Positions 49,627 through 59,498 of a DNA stretch of 64,000 nt are shown here, piece by piece. The DNA is from Verrucomicrobiota bacterium (GTDB taxonomy: Bacteria > Verrucomicrobiota > Verrucomicrobiia > Limisphaerales > J093). Location of the stretch: positions 186,001 through 250,000 of the forward strand of contig JAOSKK010000012.1 in the NCBI GenBank assembly GCA_027493615.1. The letters are read 5' to 3'. The translations under genes were made by a program, and so were the position numbers. The notes beneath the pieces were generated by a model. It saw nothing but the letters and a program-made list of their open reading frames with translations. It was not told where the DNA came from and did not search any database. Position 1 is the stretch's first letter. Every line of letters starts with the position of its first letter.

Positions 49627-50641
49627 AGGGGTCAGTCAATAGTATTGTGCTCTTTTTTCGCTGCCACCCCGCCGATCCCAGTACAACAGGTGCGCCAGGT
49701 GGGTGCGGGTGCCCATGCGCAGTCGCTCGGCAATCCAGGCCAGCGTCATGGTGGTCTCCCGCCGCACCCGATTCGCGATCGCCACCTTGACCGGATCGCC
49801 TTTGCGCCTGACCAACAACTCGTTCAGTTCCCATCCCCGGTTGGCCAACTCCTCGGTCACAATCCGTTCCGCTTTCGCCTGGGCGGCTTCCGCCAACTCC
49901 GGTCCGTAGTGTTGTGCACCAGCGCGCGCCGATACTCGCTCGAGCAGTTCCTGGCGGAACTGCTCGTCGCCCAAGCACCAACCCCGCCGAATCCGAGGGT
50001 AATCTTCGTCAGCCTCAGCACTCCGCCGCGCTTCCAGCAGACGCTCGAATTCGCGCCGCCCGGCCGTGCTATCCTTGGGGATGCCATATTCCCCCAAGAG
50101 CCGGTCCACCCGCAACCATGCTGGCCGCTGAGGCGGACTCTTGAGGTATTCCGGCAAACTGCTCCAAGGGTAGCTCCGCAGCGGTTGCTCCGGGCCGAGC
50201 AATCCTGCCCGGGCGGGATTCAGGTGGACATACTCGCCCACGGTCCGGAGATATCCCCCGCCCGCTGACCAGCAAGGACTTGTAACGCCCGCTGAACAGG
50301 TGGCCACACACCTTGTGCCGGTGATTGAAGCGGGACGTATACGTGCCCATCAGCCAGGCCATGCCCGCCACCAAATTGGGCTGGGGCGTCTCGATCACCA
50401 GATGAAAATGATTGGGCATCAGGCAGTAAGCATGGACCTCCCAGGCTGTCTTCGCGCACGCCTCGGCAAGTGATTCCAGGAAGCGTCCGCGGTCTTCGTC
50501 ATCGCGAAAGATCGCTTCCCGCCGATCACCGCGGTTCAGTACGTGGTAGATCGCTCCGGGGAACTCAACCCGCAACTTGCGAGGCATGACGCGGACCGTG
50601 GTGCCGGGCAGAAAAGTTGTCAATACTATTGACTGACCCCT
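49627..50641 (-). mobile_element. IS200-like REP-associated element with perfect terminal inverted repeats
   Basis: A 1,015-bp unit bounded by exact 21-bp inverted repeats beginning AGGGGTCAGTCAATAGTATT (49627-49647, and its complement at 50621-50641). It encloses one transposase gene whose stop codon TGA lies within the left repeat (CAA TAC TAT TGA). No target duplication is visible at the flanks, as expected for single-strand IS200-type transposition. Related solo ends occur at 6.25, 13.4, 44.8 and 57.6 kb, making this the probable source or relative of those REPs. Confidence 0.85.
49636..50587 (-). CDS. REP-associated tyrosine transposase (RAYT, Y1_Tnp; one frameshift)
   Basis: HUH-type single-strand transposase. 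The start MPRKLRVEFPGAIYHVLNRG at 50587 is the usual RAYT opening. The Y1 core has RREAIFRDDEDRGRFLESLA and the HUH-bearing VHAYCLMPNHFHLVIETPQP. The catalytic tyrosine candidate is in RTVGEYVHLNPARAGLLGPE. The frame breaks near 50262; one extra G in AGCGGGCGGGGG joins YKSLLVSG to GGYLRTVGEYVHLNP. The C-terminal ~130 residues (RETTMTLAWIAERLRMGTRT) form a helix-turn-helix-like tail often seen in this family. About 317 residues. If the frameshift is a sequencing error the element may be active. Confidence 0.88.
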
Positions 50642-50775
50642 TTGGGTAAGCAGGGTCACTTAGGATTTTCCCTTGCCAACCTCCGAAATCGTAGTAAGTG
50701 TTTCTGCGTATTCGGAGCCGTTGCGGCGCCGAACCAAGGAGACGGAACCCGTAGCAGACAAAAGGAGAGATTCGT

Positions 50776-51453
50776 ATGGAGGGGAACAACAAAGGCAGCG
50801 AAGTTCGATCACGCCACGGTTACGCCCGGACGTGGCGGGGGTGTTTGGCACTGATGCTGGGCGGCCTCATGACCACCGAAGCGCAGGTGGCCATCACACT
50901 CACCGAAACCCAGGGCATCGTCACCTCGTCGGGATTCAAGTCATTCTCGATCACGTCCTCGTTCGAAGACTTGGGGGTGAGCGAGAGTTACCGCTGGAAA
51001 TTCACGTATGAAATAGAGGTGACCCAGTCACGCAACGGAGGCCCCTGGGACATCAGCCACCTGATCCTCCAGGTCTCCGACAACCTCACGTCGTCCGACT
51101 TGAAGGAGTCCGCATTGTGGGAGGGCCCGAAGACGTACGGAGCGGCTCCCTCGAACCCCGGGATCCCTGGCAACGTCTTCGGGATCAAGCTCGATACGAA
51201 AGAGAGCGACGCTGGAAAATATGTGATCACCCTTCACTCGACCCGGATTCCGATGCTGGGCGACTTCTATGCCAAGCAGGCCAACCGCGACTACGCGTAC
51301 AACGCGGGATTCGGCCTGGACCCGGCGCTGCATCCGGAGTCCAAGATCTGGGTGCCGGACACCCGCGTCGATGTGCCCGAACCCCAGGAGTATGCGATCA
51401 TCGTCGGCTTGGGGTTGGTCGGGTTTGCGATCCACCGGCGCCGACGCGCTTAG
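50776..51453 (+). CDS. PEP-CTERM sorting domain protein
   Basis: 225-residue secreted protein. A strong Shine-Dalgarno sequence (AAAGGAGA, 50761-50768) precedes the ATG at 50776. The N-terminus has basic residues and a short hydrophobic stretch (RGCLALMLGGLMTTEAQ). The central region is beta-rich and without recognisable domain. The C-terminus, VPEPQEYAIIVGLGLVGFAI followed by HRRRRA, is a PEP-CTERM tripartite signal processed by exosortase and linked to exopolysaccharide export in biofilm formers. No exosortase gene is in this window. The upstream gap contains a 7-bp inverted repeat (CTCCGAA...TTCGGAG) that might be an operator. Confidence 0.85.
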   Translation: MEGNNKGSEVRSRHGYARTWRGCLALMLGGLMTTEAQVAITLTETQGIVTSSGFKSFSITSSFEDLGVSESYRWKFTYEIEVTQSRNGGPWDISHLILQVSDNLTSSDLKESALWEGPKTYGAAPSNPGIPGNVFGIKLDTKESDAGKYVITLHSTRIPMLGDFYAKQANRDYAYNAGFGLDPALHPESKIWVPDTRVDVPEPQEYAIIVGLGLVGFAIHRRRRA

Positions 51454-51487
51454 TCCGGGAGGAGCGAGCCGTTCACAGCACCCACCC

Positions 51488-51507
51488 AAGGCCGGCTTGC
51501 GAGCCGG
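51488..51507 (+). terminator. GC hairpin after the PEP-CTERM gene
   Basis: GGCCGGCT-TGCG-AGCCGGCC is a perfect 8-bp stem with a 4-base loop, 35 bp after the stop codon at 51453. No T tract follows, so termination may be weak or need Rho. The remaining bases up to the VTC gene at 51583 hold nothing recognisable. Confidence 0.5.
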
Positions 51508-51582
51508 CCCTGGCAGACACCTCGGATTTGGTCCGACCGGTCTCCGACCACGGTGCGGCAGGGTGCCGCGGCTCCGGACCCG

Positions 51583-52284
51583 TCAACGCGCTCCCTGCAG
51601 TTGCTCGATGCCGAGGACGTACTTCGAGCAACGCGCCACGCGGAACGGCAGGTGGTTGGTGACAGCCGCAGCCGCCTCGGCATGCGCCGGGGCGTACTTC
51701 AACTCGATGATGACGCCGTGGGGTCGGCCGATCACAGGTTGCCACGTCGTACCGCCTGAACGGTTGGGAGCGAGAAACTCCAGGTCCGAGTCCACGGTGA
51801 GTCGAAATCGGCGGTCGGCACTCTCGTAGTAACGCCGCTGGTAACGGTTGACCAGCGCGGGTTCGAGTTGCCGCAAACCGGCGCGCCACCGGCCGGGCAA
51901 CCCGGCACCGTCCAGCGCGGCATCGAGTGTTTTGCGCGGCAGACCGCCGTTGATGTGGAGAGGCGGCAGTGACTGGCTTAGCTTGCCGCTGACTTGGCCG
52001 CGCTTGAGCTTCTGCTCGAGCGTGGGCCGGAGAATGTGTCCGTGCAGCAGACCGTACCAACGGATGCGGGTCTTCAACCGGTTGGCAGTCCCGCTAACGT
52101 GGTCGTGGTAGTCCTTCAAACCCGGTGAATCGAGGTAGAGATTGTTGATGGCCCGCGGCGGATAGACTTCACGGAAGAGGGCGGGATGTCGCCGCACCAG
52201 GGCCAGCACCTCGGCCAGCGAGATCCCGCGGGCGATGAATTTGCGCTCGTAGCGGTAGTTTGCGGGCGAGGGAGCCGGTGTCAT
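51583..52284 (-). CDS. VTC domain polyphosphate polymerase-like protein
   Basis: CYTH/VTC-fold tunnel enzyme family. The start at 52284 (MTPAPSPANYRYERKFIARG) gives the family entry motif YRYERKF, then INNLYLDSPGLKDYHDHVSG, RLKTRIRWYG (basic residues lining the tunnel), LEQKLKRGQVSGKLSQ (the ExK pair), PALVNRYQRRYYESADRRFR, LTVDSDLEF and GVIIELKYAPAHAEAAA. 233 residues, the usual size of the bacterial single-domain form. Predicted to bind nucleotide and polyphosphate in the cytoplasm. It is the third gene of the CotH-DUF4956-VTC unit, with a 40-nt gap to DUF4956. Confidence 0.9.
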   Translation of the reverse strand: MTPAPSPANYRYERKFIARGISLAEVLALVRRHPALFREVYPPRAINNLYLDSPGLKDYHDHVSGTANRLKTRIRWYGLLHGHILRPTLEQKLKRGQVSGKLSQSLPPLHINGGLPRKTLDAALDGAGLPGRWRAGLRQLEPALVNRYQRRYYESADRRFRLTVDSDLEFLAPNRSGGTTWQPVIGRPHGVIIELKYAPAHAEAAAAVTNHLPFRVARCSKYVLGIEQLQGAR

Positions 52285-52324
52285 GGTGGGGGGCTCAGGG
52301 CGCAGAGCGAGCAACCAGGGCCGT

Positions 52325-53011
52325 TCAAGCCGCCAGGCCTTGGTCGTCCAGACAACTCACGCGGGCGCCGGCGCTGAGCGTCCGCAGGCGCTGGCTGAAC
52401 TTCTCGAGCTTGCCCACATCCTGGAAGTCCACATGGAACGCCGCCTCGAGGCACTCGGGCGTTTCGTCCAGACGGCGGAGTCGGGCCCGGGCGCCGGCTG
52501 CGGAGAGGGCTTCGAGGATCTGGCCGGCACTGAGCTTGCCGGGCGCGGGACAGGTCACGGTCAGATGGTAGTTCGGCTGATCGGGCACACGGTGAAAACG
52601 GCTGCGCAGTGCCACCAGCATCAGGATCACGACCAGGGCCACTGCGGTCACGAGGGGTTGTCCGGCACCGAGCCCAAGTCCGATGCCGATGGCCAGGAAG
52701 AGGAAGGCGAGTTCCTCCGGTTCCTTGATGGCGGCCCGGAACCGAACGATTGAGAGGGCGCCCACCAGGCCGAGGGAGAGCGCGAGCGACGATTTCACAA
52801 TGCTGATGATGAGCGTGGTGGTGACGGTGAGCAGGAGGAAATTCCGGGCGAAGGCTCGGCGGTTCGAGAGCGATTGGCCGAAGTGGATGTAAGCCTGGCC
52901 GAGGAGGAGAGCCAGCAAGGCGGCCAGGATCAGGCTGAGGGCGAAACCGGGCAGCGAACTGAGCACGGCGGGGTTGTAGAAGAGTTCGCGCAGCGTGGGG
53001 TCGATTTGCAT
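52325..53011 (-). CDS. DUF4956 membrane protein
   Basis: The start at 53011 (MQIDPTLRELFYNPAVLSSL) gives 228 residues. The N-terminal half has about four transmembrane helices (LPGFALSLILAALLALLLGQ, FLLLTVTTTLIISIVKSSLA, LAFLFLAIGIGLGLGAGQPL) with the diagnostic segment LSLGLVGALSIVRFRAAIKE. The C-terminal ~100 residues form a soluble ACT- or ferredoxin-like alpha/beta domain. The family almost always travels with VTC and CotH genes, as here. Likely the membrane component of that system; its activity is not known. Confidence 0.9.
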   Translation of the reverse strand: MQIDPTLRELFYNPAVLSSLPGFALSLILAALLALLLGQAYIHFGQSLSNRRAFARNFLLLTVTTTLIISIVKSSLALSLGLVGALSIVRFRAAIKEPEELAFLFLAIGIGLGLGAGQPLVTAVALVVILMLVALRSRFHRVPDQPNYHLTVTCPAPGKLSAGQILEALSAAGARARLRRLDETPECLEAAFHVDFQDVGKLEKFSQRLRTLSAGARVSCLDDQGLAA

Positions 53012-53090
53012 GGGGAGCAGAGCTCTGAGTAAACGGTTCGTGGTTGGCGATGACTGGTTCAGGGGCAGGGAAATGCTCAGCGCGCCGCGG

Positions 53091-55318
53091 TCACGGAGGG
53101 AATGCCGGCGAGCCTTCCGGTCGAAAGGGCGGCTCCATGCTCGGCGTCGCGCCCCCGACAGGTCCCGGCGGGGGCCAAAGCCCCCGGAAGAAAGCCGAAG
53201 CCGCCGGAGGGGCGACCACGGAACGGCGCAAGTTCCTGGTCGATGCCGACGCGAAGTTGCGGCTCGGAGAGGCTCCCGCTGCGGTCCTTGTTCCATGCCT
53301 CGAACCATCGCTGGAAAGTCTGCACGAACTCCTCGCGCGTAACCGAACGGTTCTTGTCAGCATCCGCGGCGGTCAAAAAGGTGGGCCCCACGAACGAGCC
53401 CGGGCCGAAACCGCCGGGGTCTCTAGGTCCTCCCCGGTCCGCCGCCCCCCACGCCCCCCAAAGCCGGGTCCCGAGAGCACCGCGCCTTCCGCACGGCCAG
53501 CGAGTTGGTCGATTACCGACCTGGCACGGGCCGTCACAAAGCCCTTGATAGGCTTCGGTGGCGAGCCGAACCCGCCCGGAAATCCGAACGGCAGGGACGG
53601 ACCGGTGCCAGCCTCGCTTCCGCGCGGTCCGGCGAACGCCCCAGCCCCAAGTCCGAACGGGTTCCGGACCACGGGTTCGCCGGCGACGACGCGGTCAAAC
53701 CGCGCGAGTTTCTCCTCGGACTCGGCCCGCACCGCCGGACGCAGCACGGCAGCCAACTCGTCCACCTGGCGGTGCAGTCGGTCCGGGTGAAAAATCGTCT
53801 CGCTGAACTCGCGGAGGCGGGCCAGGTAGAGTCGCTGGAAGGTGGGCACGCGAAACACCCGTTCGAGGAACCGGTTCTCGCCCTGCCAGGGTTGGCGGAT
53901 GCTCAGGGTCTCCCGTTGTTCTTGGGTGCCGACCATCGGGAACTGCCCGAACGAGTGGTCCAGATCCCAGGGAATGAAATGGAACTGCCGCGTCATCGGG
54001 TGCAAATAGACGAGGTAGTTCTGCCCCACCCCCAGGATGCTGTCGAGCGTGCTCAGCCACACGGTGACCGCCATGAAGCGGGCAAAAGCGTCGAGATCAA
54101 GATAATCGGCCAACCGGGCGGCGAACTCGCCGTCCGCGGCGTGCGACACCAGGCGGGCGAAGTCGATCACGCGCTGCGTCTCCGCTTTCGAGACCGGGGT
54201 CTTGGCGTCGTAGCTCTGCCGGTAAGCGGCCCAGTCGGGCCCGAGATCCTCAAACAACTGGCGGGTCACCGGCTTGAAGAGCGCGCCCTTCTTGGTCCCG
54301 TACCGGTCCGACGCAAAGCTGTTGTCCACATTCTCGACGAGCGAATACAGGCCGAGATACCGGCGCTCATGCTGGCCGGGCACGGTCAGGAAAACCTCCG
54401 CGTAGGCCGTACGCGGGGCGGGCACGCCAGCATCCCGGAACAACCGGTGTGAAAGCACCTCGTTCATCCGGCTCGCGTCGGTCACGCAGTTGTGGAGATT
54501 GAGCTTGGTGACACCGTCCAGTTTGCGCCCCGGGAACCCGTCATTCAGGTCGATCTTCAGCGAGCGTTTGAGCGAACCGCGGGATTCCATGAAAGTCCCG
54601 TTGCCCTTGTAGCGCACGGCCACATCCGGGAAATGTGCCCCGGCGAAATCAAGGTCGGCGCGCACGGTCGGGAAATCCAAACCCAACATGGCGGCAAGGC
54701 CATTGCGTTTGCCGTCCGGCCCTGGAGGTTCATGCCCGGCGGACGACCACCGGGAGCTTCGAGACGTCCCGGCCCAGGAAGGAAGCCTGCCCCACCCATG
54801 CCCGGCGGAGTGAGGATTGCGTTCAGTCCTGCCCGCAGCTTGTCGCCGTCGAGTGCGCCGGTCCGGTTGGTATCCCACGCCGCGAACCACTTCTCCCCCA
54901 ACGCAGTAAACTCCGCAGCCGACAACCGCCCGTCGCCGTCGGTGTCCCCGTGGCTCAAGAACACGGGTGTCAAGAGCAAGGCCGGGCCAAACATGCCCGG
55001 ACCGGGAGCGCCCGGACCCAAGCCCGGTGGTCCTCCGCCCGGTCGGCGGAAGGGTCCGAAACCTCCGGCCGGCTCGATGGCTGCCCACTGCTCAGCGGTA
55101 AACTCCAGGTGCACCTGCCAGACATTGGTCACTTCGAACAGCCGGACGGCGCTCTCTGCCCGCGCGGCTGCCGCGCGGACATGGACGTCGCTCGCCGCAA
55201 CCTCTGCGCCATGAGGTCCGGCGGCCGCCGCGAAGCCGAGGGCCCAAAGCACAGCAAACCTTCGCGCGCCTTCTCTTGAGGAGAGGTTCCTTCGACACGC
55301 GCCCAGGCCCACGAACAT
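53091..55318 (-). CDS. CotH-family protein kinase-like protein with EF-hand motifs (frameshifted)
   Basis: The start at 55318 (MFVGLGACRRNLSSREGARR) precedes a hydrophobic export segment. EF-hand-like loops DTDGDGRLSAAEF and DTNRTGALDGDKL lie in the N-terminal ~200 residues. One missing C near 54720 joins them to the CotH core: VRYKGNGTFMESRGSLKRSL, KLNLHNCVTDASRMNEVLSH, RYLGLYSLVENVDNSFA, LVYLHPMTRQFHFIPWDLDH. A further shift near 53410 adds two more EF-hands (DADKNRSVTREEF, NKDRSGSLSEPQL); the last ~25 codons are uncertain. CotH proteins phosphorylate secreted proteins via an atypical Fam20C-like kinase fold. The IPWDLDHSFG motif contains the expected metal-binding Asp. The fusion to calcium-binding loops suggests calcium-dependent extracellular action. 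Confidence 0.82.
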
Positions 55319-55441
55319 CTCCCGTAGTGACGCCTGCGGCGCCGCGTCCGTTACAGAGTCGTAACCTCCGATGGCCACGACGGCACTGCGATGGGCCTTT
55401 CGGCCTCCGGGTCGACCGGTTAAGCTGAAGGCGGTTCAGCC

Positions 55442-57586
55442 ATGACAACGCAGACACCCAGGCCTCTCACCCGACGCGACTTCCTGGGGGCGCTCGGGAT
55501 CGGCAGCAGCGTGGCGCTGGTCTCCGGCGCAAGCGTCAGCGAAGCCCCCGCGCCAGCAGCCTTGGAAACCGCTGCCGCGGCCACCGATCCGGCCCGGACA
55601 CGGTTCTCCTTGCGCATCGGCATCGGGTTGTGGAGCCATGCGCAGCGCCTGGAGGAGTTGCTCGAATGGTGCCGCGACTACCGGCCGGCGCTGGATGAGG
55701 TGGCGCTGTTCACCTCCGCGACGCACGCGCCGCTCCCGCTCCCGGAACTGGAACGTCGGGCTCAAGCCTTGGGGAGGTGCTGCCCCGCTTTCGCGCCCTC
55801 GGCCTCCAGGCCGGGATCAACCACCTCGCGACCCTGGGGCACGCCGACGAAGACGTCGAACGGGCCCTGCGCGAACCCTGGCAGCGGCTCACCGGGCACG
55901 ATGGTCTGACCGCGCAAGCCTGCTACTGCGCGTCGGATCCGCGCGTGATGGCGTACGTGGGACGGTGCTACGAACGACTGGCCGCCGTCGGCCCGGACTT
56001 CCTCTGGGTGGATGACGATCTGCGACTCGAAAGCCGCGGACCGGTGCGGTTCGGCTGCTTCTGCGAGCGGTGCCTGAAGGGCTTCAGCCAGCGCACCGGC
56101 CGGCCGTGGACGCGCGCGGAGCTCCTGGCTGCCCTGAACGCCGACCTTGCCGAAGAACGCCTCCGCTGGCGGCGACATTGGCTGGCCCACAACCGCGGGT
56201 ACGTCGCCGACGTACTCCGCACCGTCCGCGCCGCCGTTGACCGCGTCAACCGTCGCCTCCCGCTGGGCTACATGTCGGCGGAGCTCACCTACTCGGGCTA
56301 CGGCTGGACCGAATGGCCCGTCGCCCTCGCCGGGCCCGGCGCGCTCCCGGTCAGGTGGCGCCCGGGGGGCGGATTCTACACCGACGAAACCCCAACCGCG
56401 CTGCTGGGCAAGGCGCACAGCGTGGGTCGTCAACTGGGCGGCTTGCCGGACATGGTCATTGATCGGCCGTATGAGCACGAGAACTACCCCTACCAACCAC
56501 CGAAGAAGAGCGTCACGCTGGCAATGGCCGAAGTGGCCGCCGCACTCGGCGCCGGCTGCACGGGCGTCACCTGGAATGGCCTCGGACTCGGATCGGATCC
56601 GTTCCAGGAGTTCCGGCCCTACTTCGAAGCGATGCGGGCGCAACGACCCTTCTTTGATCAACTTGTTGCCGCTTTCGGGCATTCGCGTTGCGAAGGCATC
56701 TGGCCGGCCCTGAGCGAGGACCATTTCGCCACGGTGAACGCCGCGGATTCGTGGTTTACCGCGCCCGTCTTCGGCCGGGAGCTGCACGTCTTCAACGAAC
56801 TGGCGGAACTGGGCCTGCCGCTGGCCTACCACCCCGGTGGCGCACGGCTGACCGTGTTCGCCGGGGACGCGCTGCGCCAGTTCTCCGAGGCCACCCTCGA
56901 GAGCTGGTTCAAGAAGGGCGTGCTGCTCGATGGACCGGCCTTGCGGATCTTGCAGGGTCTGGGGCTGCGCGAGTGGGTTGGCTTCCGTCTGCGGGGCCTC
57001 CGGCCGGCGGAGAGCCGGGAGCTTTTCACCGACCACCCCTCAACCGCGGCCACGCCGGTTGGCAGCGGGACTGCCGCTCGTTCATCACCCCGGAGCCGAC
57101 CTGGCTGATCGAACCGGCCGAACCGGGGGCGCAGGTCCTGACCGAGATCGTGGATCTCGGCGGGCAACATTTCGGGCCGGCATCCGGTGTGTTTGAAAAC
57201 CCCTCCGGCGGACGGGTGGCTGTGGCGGGCTATTACCCGTGGCGTCAGCTCCAGTCACTGGCCAAGACCCAGCAGATGCGGGCCCTCTGCCGCTGGCTCA
57301 GCCGCGACACGCTCCCCGCCTGCCTCGACAGCCACGCCCGGGTGGCGCTGTGGTGCCGGCGGACCCCAGCAGGCGAACCAGCGATCCTGCTGCTCAACGC
57401 GTCTGTGGATCCCGCGATCGGCCTGGCCATACTGGTCCGCGACGCCCCCGGTTGCAGGTGATCCGCTCCAACGGACAGACCCTCCGACTGAACCCGGTGA
57501 GCGTCGATCCCCCGTACCGGCGGTTCACGCTCCCCGCCCTGGGTCCCTGGGAACCGGCCCTGCTGTCTGCCACCGCCGCCGCCTGA
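55442..57586 (+). CDS. Tat-exported glycosidase-like protein (three frameshifts)
   Basis: The leader MTTQTPRPLTRRDFLGALGI carries TRRDFL. The barrel-like region begins RFSLRIGIGLWSHAQRLEEL. A missing G near 55775 restores ALGEVLPRFRALGLQAGINH. The main ~440-residue frame then shows HDGLTAQACYCASDPRVMAY, GPDFLWVDDDLRLESRGPVR and FGCFCERCLKGFSQRTGRPW, the pattern of GH42-like or related TIM-barrel hydrolases with an acidic loop. Two further shifts (near 57050 and 57455, the latter five C instead of six) complete a C-terminal beta domain ending PPYRRFTLPALGPWEPALLS. About 714 residues. Substrate unknown. It is divergent from the CotH operon with 123 bp between. Confidence 0.65.
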
Positions 57587-57635
57587 GATCCCCGCCGGCC
57601 ATCCTGACCGACCACCGCACGCGTTAAGTATTAAA

Positions 57636-57650
57636 TTAAGGGCTGACCCC
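57636..57650 (-). repeat. Solo GGGGTCA-type repeat end
   Basis: On the minus strand this reads GGGGTCAGCCCTTAA, then an AT-rich tail (TTTAATACTTAACGC). It fits the repeat-end pattern of the other solo copies, including a stop triplet at the fourth codon after GGG. It lies 45 bp upstream of rfbF; the AT-rich tail might contribute promoter elements for that operon (inference). Confidence 0.45.
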
Positions 57651-57694
57651 CAAGGACGTTGACTTCCCGCCCAAAACGTGGCCTCCCTGCTCTT

Positions 57695-58531
57695 ATGCAA
57701 GTCGTGATCCTCTGCGGCGGACAAGGCACCCGCCTCCGCGAAGAAACCGAGTTCCGCCCCAAACCCATGGTGCCCATCGGCGACCGGCCGATCCTCTGGC
57801 ACATCATGAAGTACTACGCCACCTTCGGCCACAAGGACTTCATCCTCTGCCTCGGCTACAAGGGCGAGATGATCAAGGATTACTTTCGCAATTATCAGTG
57901 GAACACCAGCGACGTCACCCTCCAGTTGGGACCCACGCCACGCATCACGTACCACACCGCCCACGACGAGACCGACTGGACCGTCACCCTCCTCGACACC
58001 GGCCAGAACACCCAGACCGGCGGACGGCTCAAACGTTCCCTCGCCTATGTCCAGGACGACACCTTCCTCTTCACCTACGGCGATGGCTTGATCAACAGCG
58101 ACCTCAACGCTTCGATCACCTTCCACCGCCAGCATGGCAAGATCGCCACCGTCACCGCGGTCCGCCCCCCCGGCCGTTTCGGCGACCTTACCCTCGACGG
58201 GACGACCGTCGTCGGATTCAAAGAGAAACCCCTGCGACAACTCAGCTACATCAACGGCGGTTTCTTCGTGCTCAACCGCCGGATCGGCGACTACATCGCG
58301 GACGACGCCACCCCCCTCGAGCGCGAACCGCTCATCCGCCTCGCCGCCGAAGCGCAGGTGGCCGCCTTCCGGCACGACGACTTCTGGCAGTGCATGGACA
58401 CCTACCGCGAGTGGCAGGACCTGAACAACGTCTGGGCCGGCGGACAGGCCCTGGAAACGATGGTAGGCCGGCCGGCGCACACCGATCTCGGCAGGAACAC
58501 CGCGGACGAGGTTGTCCTGAGGCTCGCCTAA
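57695..58531 (+). CDS. rfbF: Glucose-1-phosphate cytidylyltransferase
   Basis: First committed step to CDP-6-deoxyhexoses: CTP plus glucose 1-phosphate to CDP-glucose. The start MQVVILCGGQGTRLREETEF at 57695 carries the nucleotidyltransferase signature GGQGTRLREETEFRPKPMVPIG. YGDGLINSDLNA holds the metal-binding Asp, followed by KIATVTAVRPPGRFGDLTLD, FKEKPLRQLSYINGGFFVLN and WQCMDTYREWQDLNNVW. 278 residues, close to the 257 of enteric RfbF. Frame intact. It is separated from rfbG by a gene on the opposite strand. Confidence 0.95.
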   Translation: MQVVILCGGQGTRLREETEFRPKPMVPIGDRPILWHIMKYYATFGHKDFILCLGYKGEMIKDYFRNYQWNTSDVTLQLGPTPRITYHTAHDETDWTVTLLDTGQNTQTGGRLKRSLAYVQDDTFLFTYGDGLINSDLNASITFHRQHGKIATVTAVRPPGRFGDLTLDGTTVVGFKEKPLRQLSYINGGFFVLNRRIGDYIADDATPLEREPLIRLAAEAQVAAFRHDDFWQCMDTYREWQDLNNVWAGGQALETMVGRPAHTDLGRNTADEVVLRLA

Positions 58532-58547
58532 TCCCTGGGCGCTGGAG

Positions 58548-59368
58548 TCACTTGCCGAAGAACGCCTCCCAGGCGCCCTTCCCCAGCGCCTGCCATATCT
58601 TGATGACTCCGTAGACGATCACCGTGGTGAAGCTCACCGCCAGCCACACACAGACCGCCTCGAGCGGCAGGCCGTCCCACGCCGAGATCGCCAGCCCCAT
58701 CATGGCGGCCGGTCGGTATCCCCACCAGCCGTACGGAATCGCCAGCGAGGCCGAGAACCCCTGCTTGTAGATCACCGTGCCGGCCACCAACCCCACCCCA
58801 AAGACCAGGGACCATCCGTGGAATTGCGCGAGGCGCCGCAACTCCCGGGCTTCGCTGCGGTAGTCGGGAATGTTGTAAGCCCGCAGCCAGTACTCGTCGG
58901 CCCAGACGTAGCTCAGCAGCACCAGCATGAAACCCGACGCATAGAAGACGAACTCCTCGAAGGGAAGCGGCCCCCCACCGCGGGGAGGTTGAGCCCGAGC
59001 GTCGCCGCGTGGTTGGGAAACACGAAGAAGGCATTGCCGAAGAGGAGGTCGAGCCCGAAGCCCAGCGGCACCAGCACGGCCAGCGTGCGCCCGCAGGCTC
59101 GCCGCGCCAACCCAAGGTCAAGACGGCGTGCGAACCAGACCCCCAGTACCGCCAGCGGCAGCAGGAACAACAGCAGACTCCACGTGTAACCGTGCGGCGT
59201 GGGGTTCGGTGACTCCACCTGTCGCACCCCCGCGTCCACCACCGTCCGCAACGTCAGGGCAGCCGAGGCCACCAGCAGGCCCACGGCGACGAGCATGACC
59301 CGGAAAGCCTGTCGGGGCTCGCGCAGCGGACCGGGCTCGCCGGCGGACGGGGAGCGTTCGTGTGTCAT
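58548..59368 (-). CDS. Polytopic membrane protein with lycopene-cyclase-like PFEEF motif (one frameshift)
   Basis: The start at 59368 (MTHERSPSAGEPGPLREPRQ) is followed by about seven hydrophobic helices (FRVMLVAVGLLVASAALTLR, YTWSLLLFLLPLAVLGVWFA). Six G near 58975 should be seven, restoring NLPAVGGPLPFEEFVFYASG, then FMLVLLSYVWADEYWLRAYN and ending GAWEAFFGK. LPFEEFVF is reminiscent of the PIEE motif of bacterial/archaeal lycopene cyclase domains, but the remainder is not convincing. About 273 residues. It lies on the opposite strand between rfbF and rfbG, so it interrupts the sugar operon. Function unassigned. Confidence 0.55.
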
Positions 59369-59498
59369 GAGAGCACCTTGACAGGTCCATGATCTGGCCG
59401 AAAGCCCTATTCCGCCACCGCCCGGCCGGGCTTCCCGCGGCTTGAGGCTTGTCGCTCGCGGGGACCTTGAACATTCTCGCGCCGTGTCCGGGCCAACC

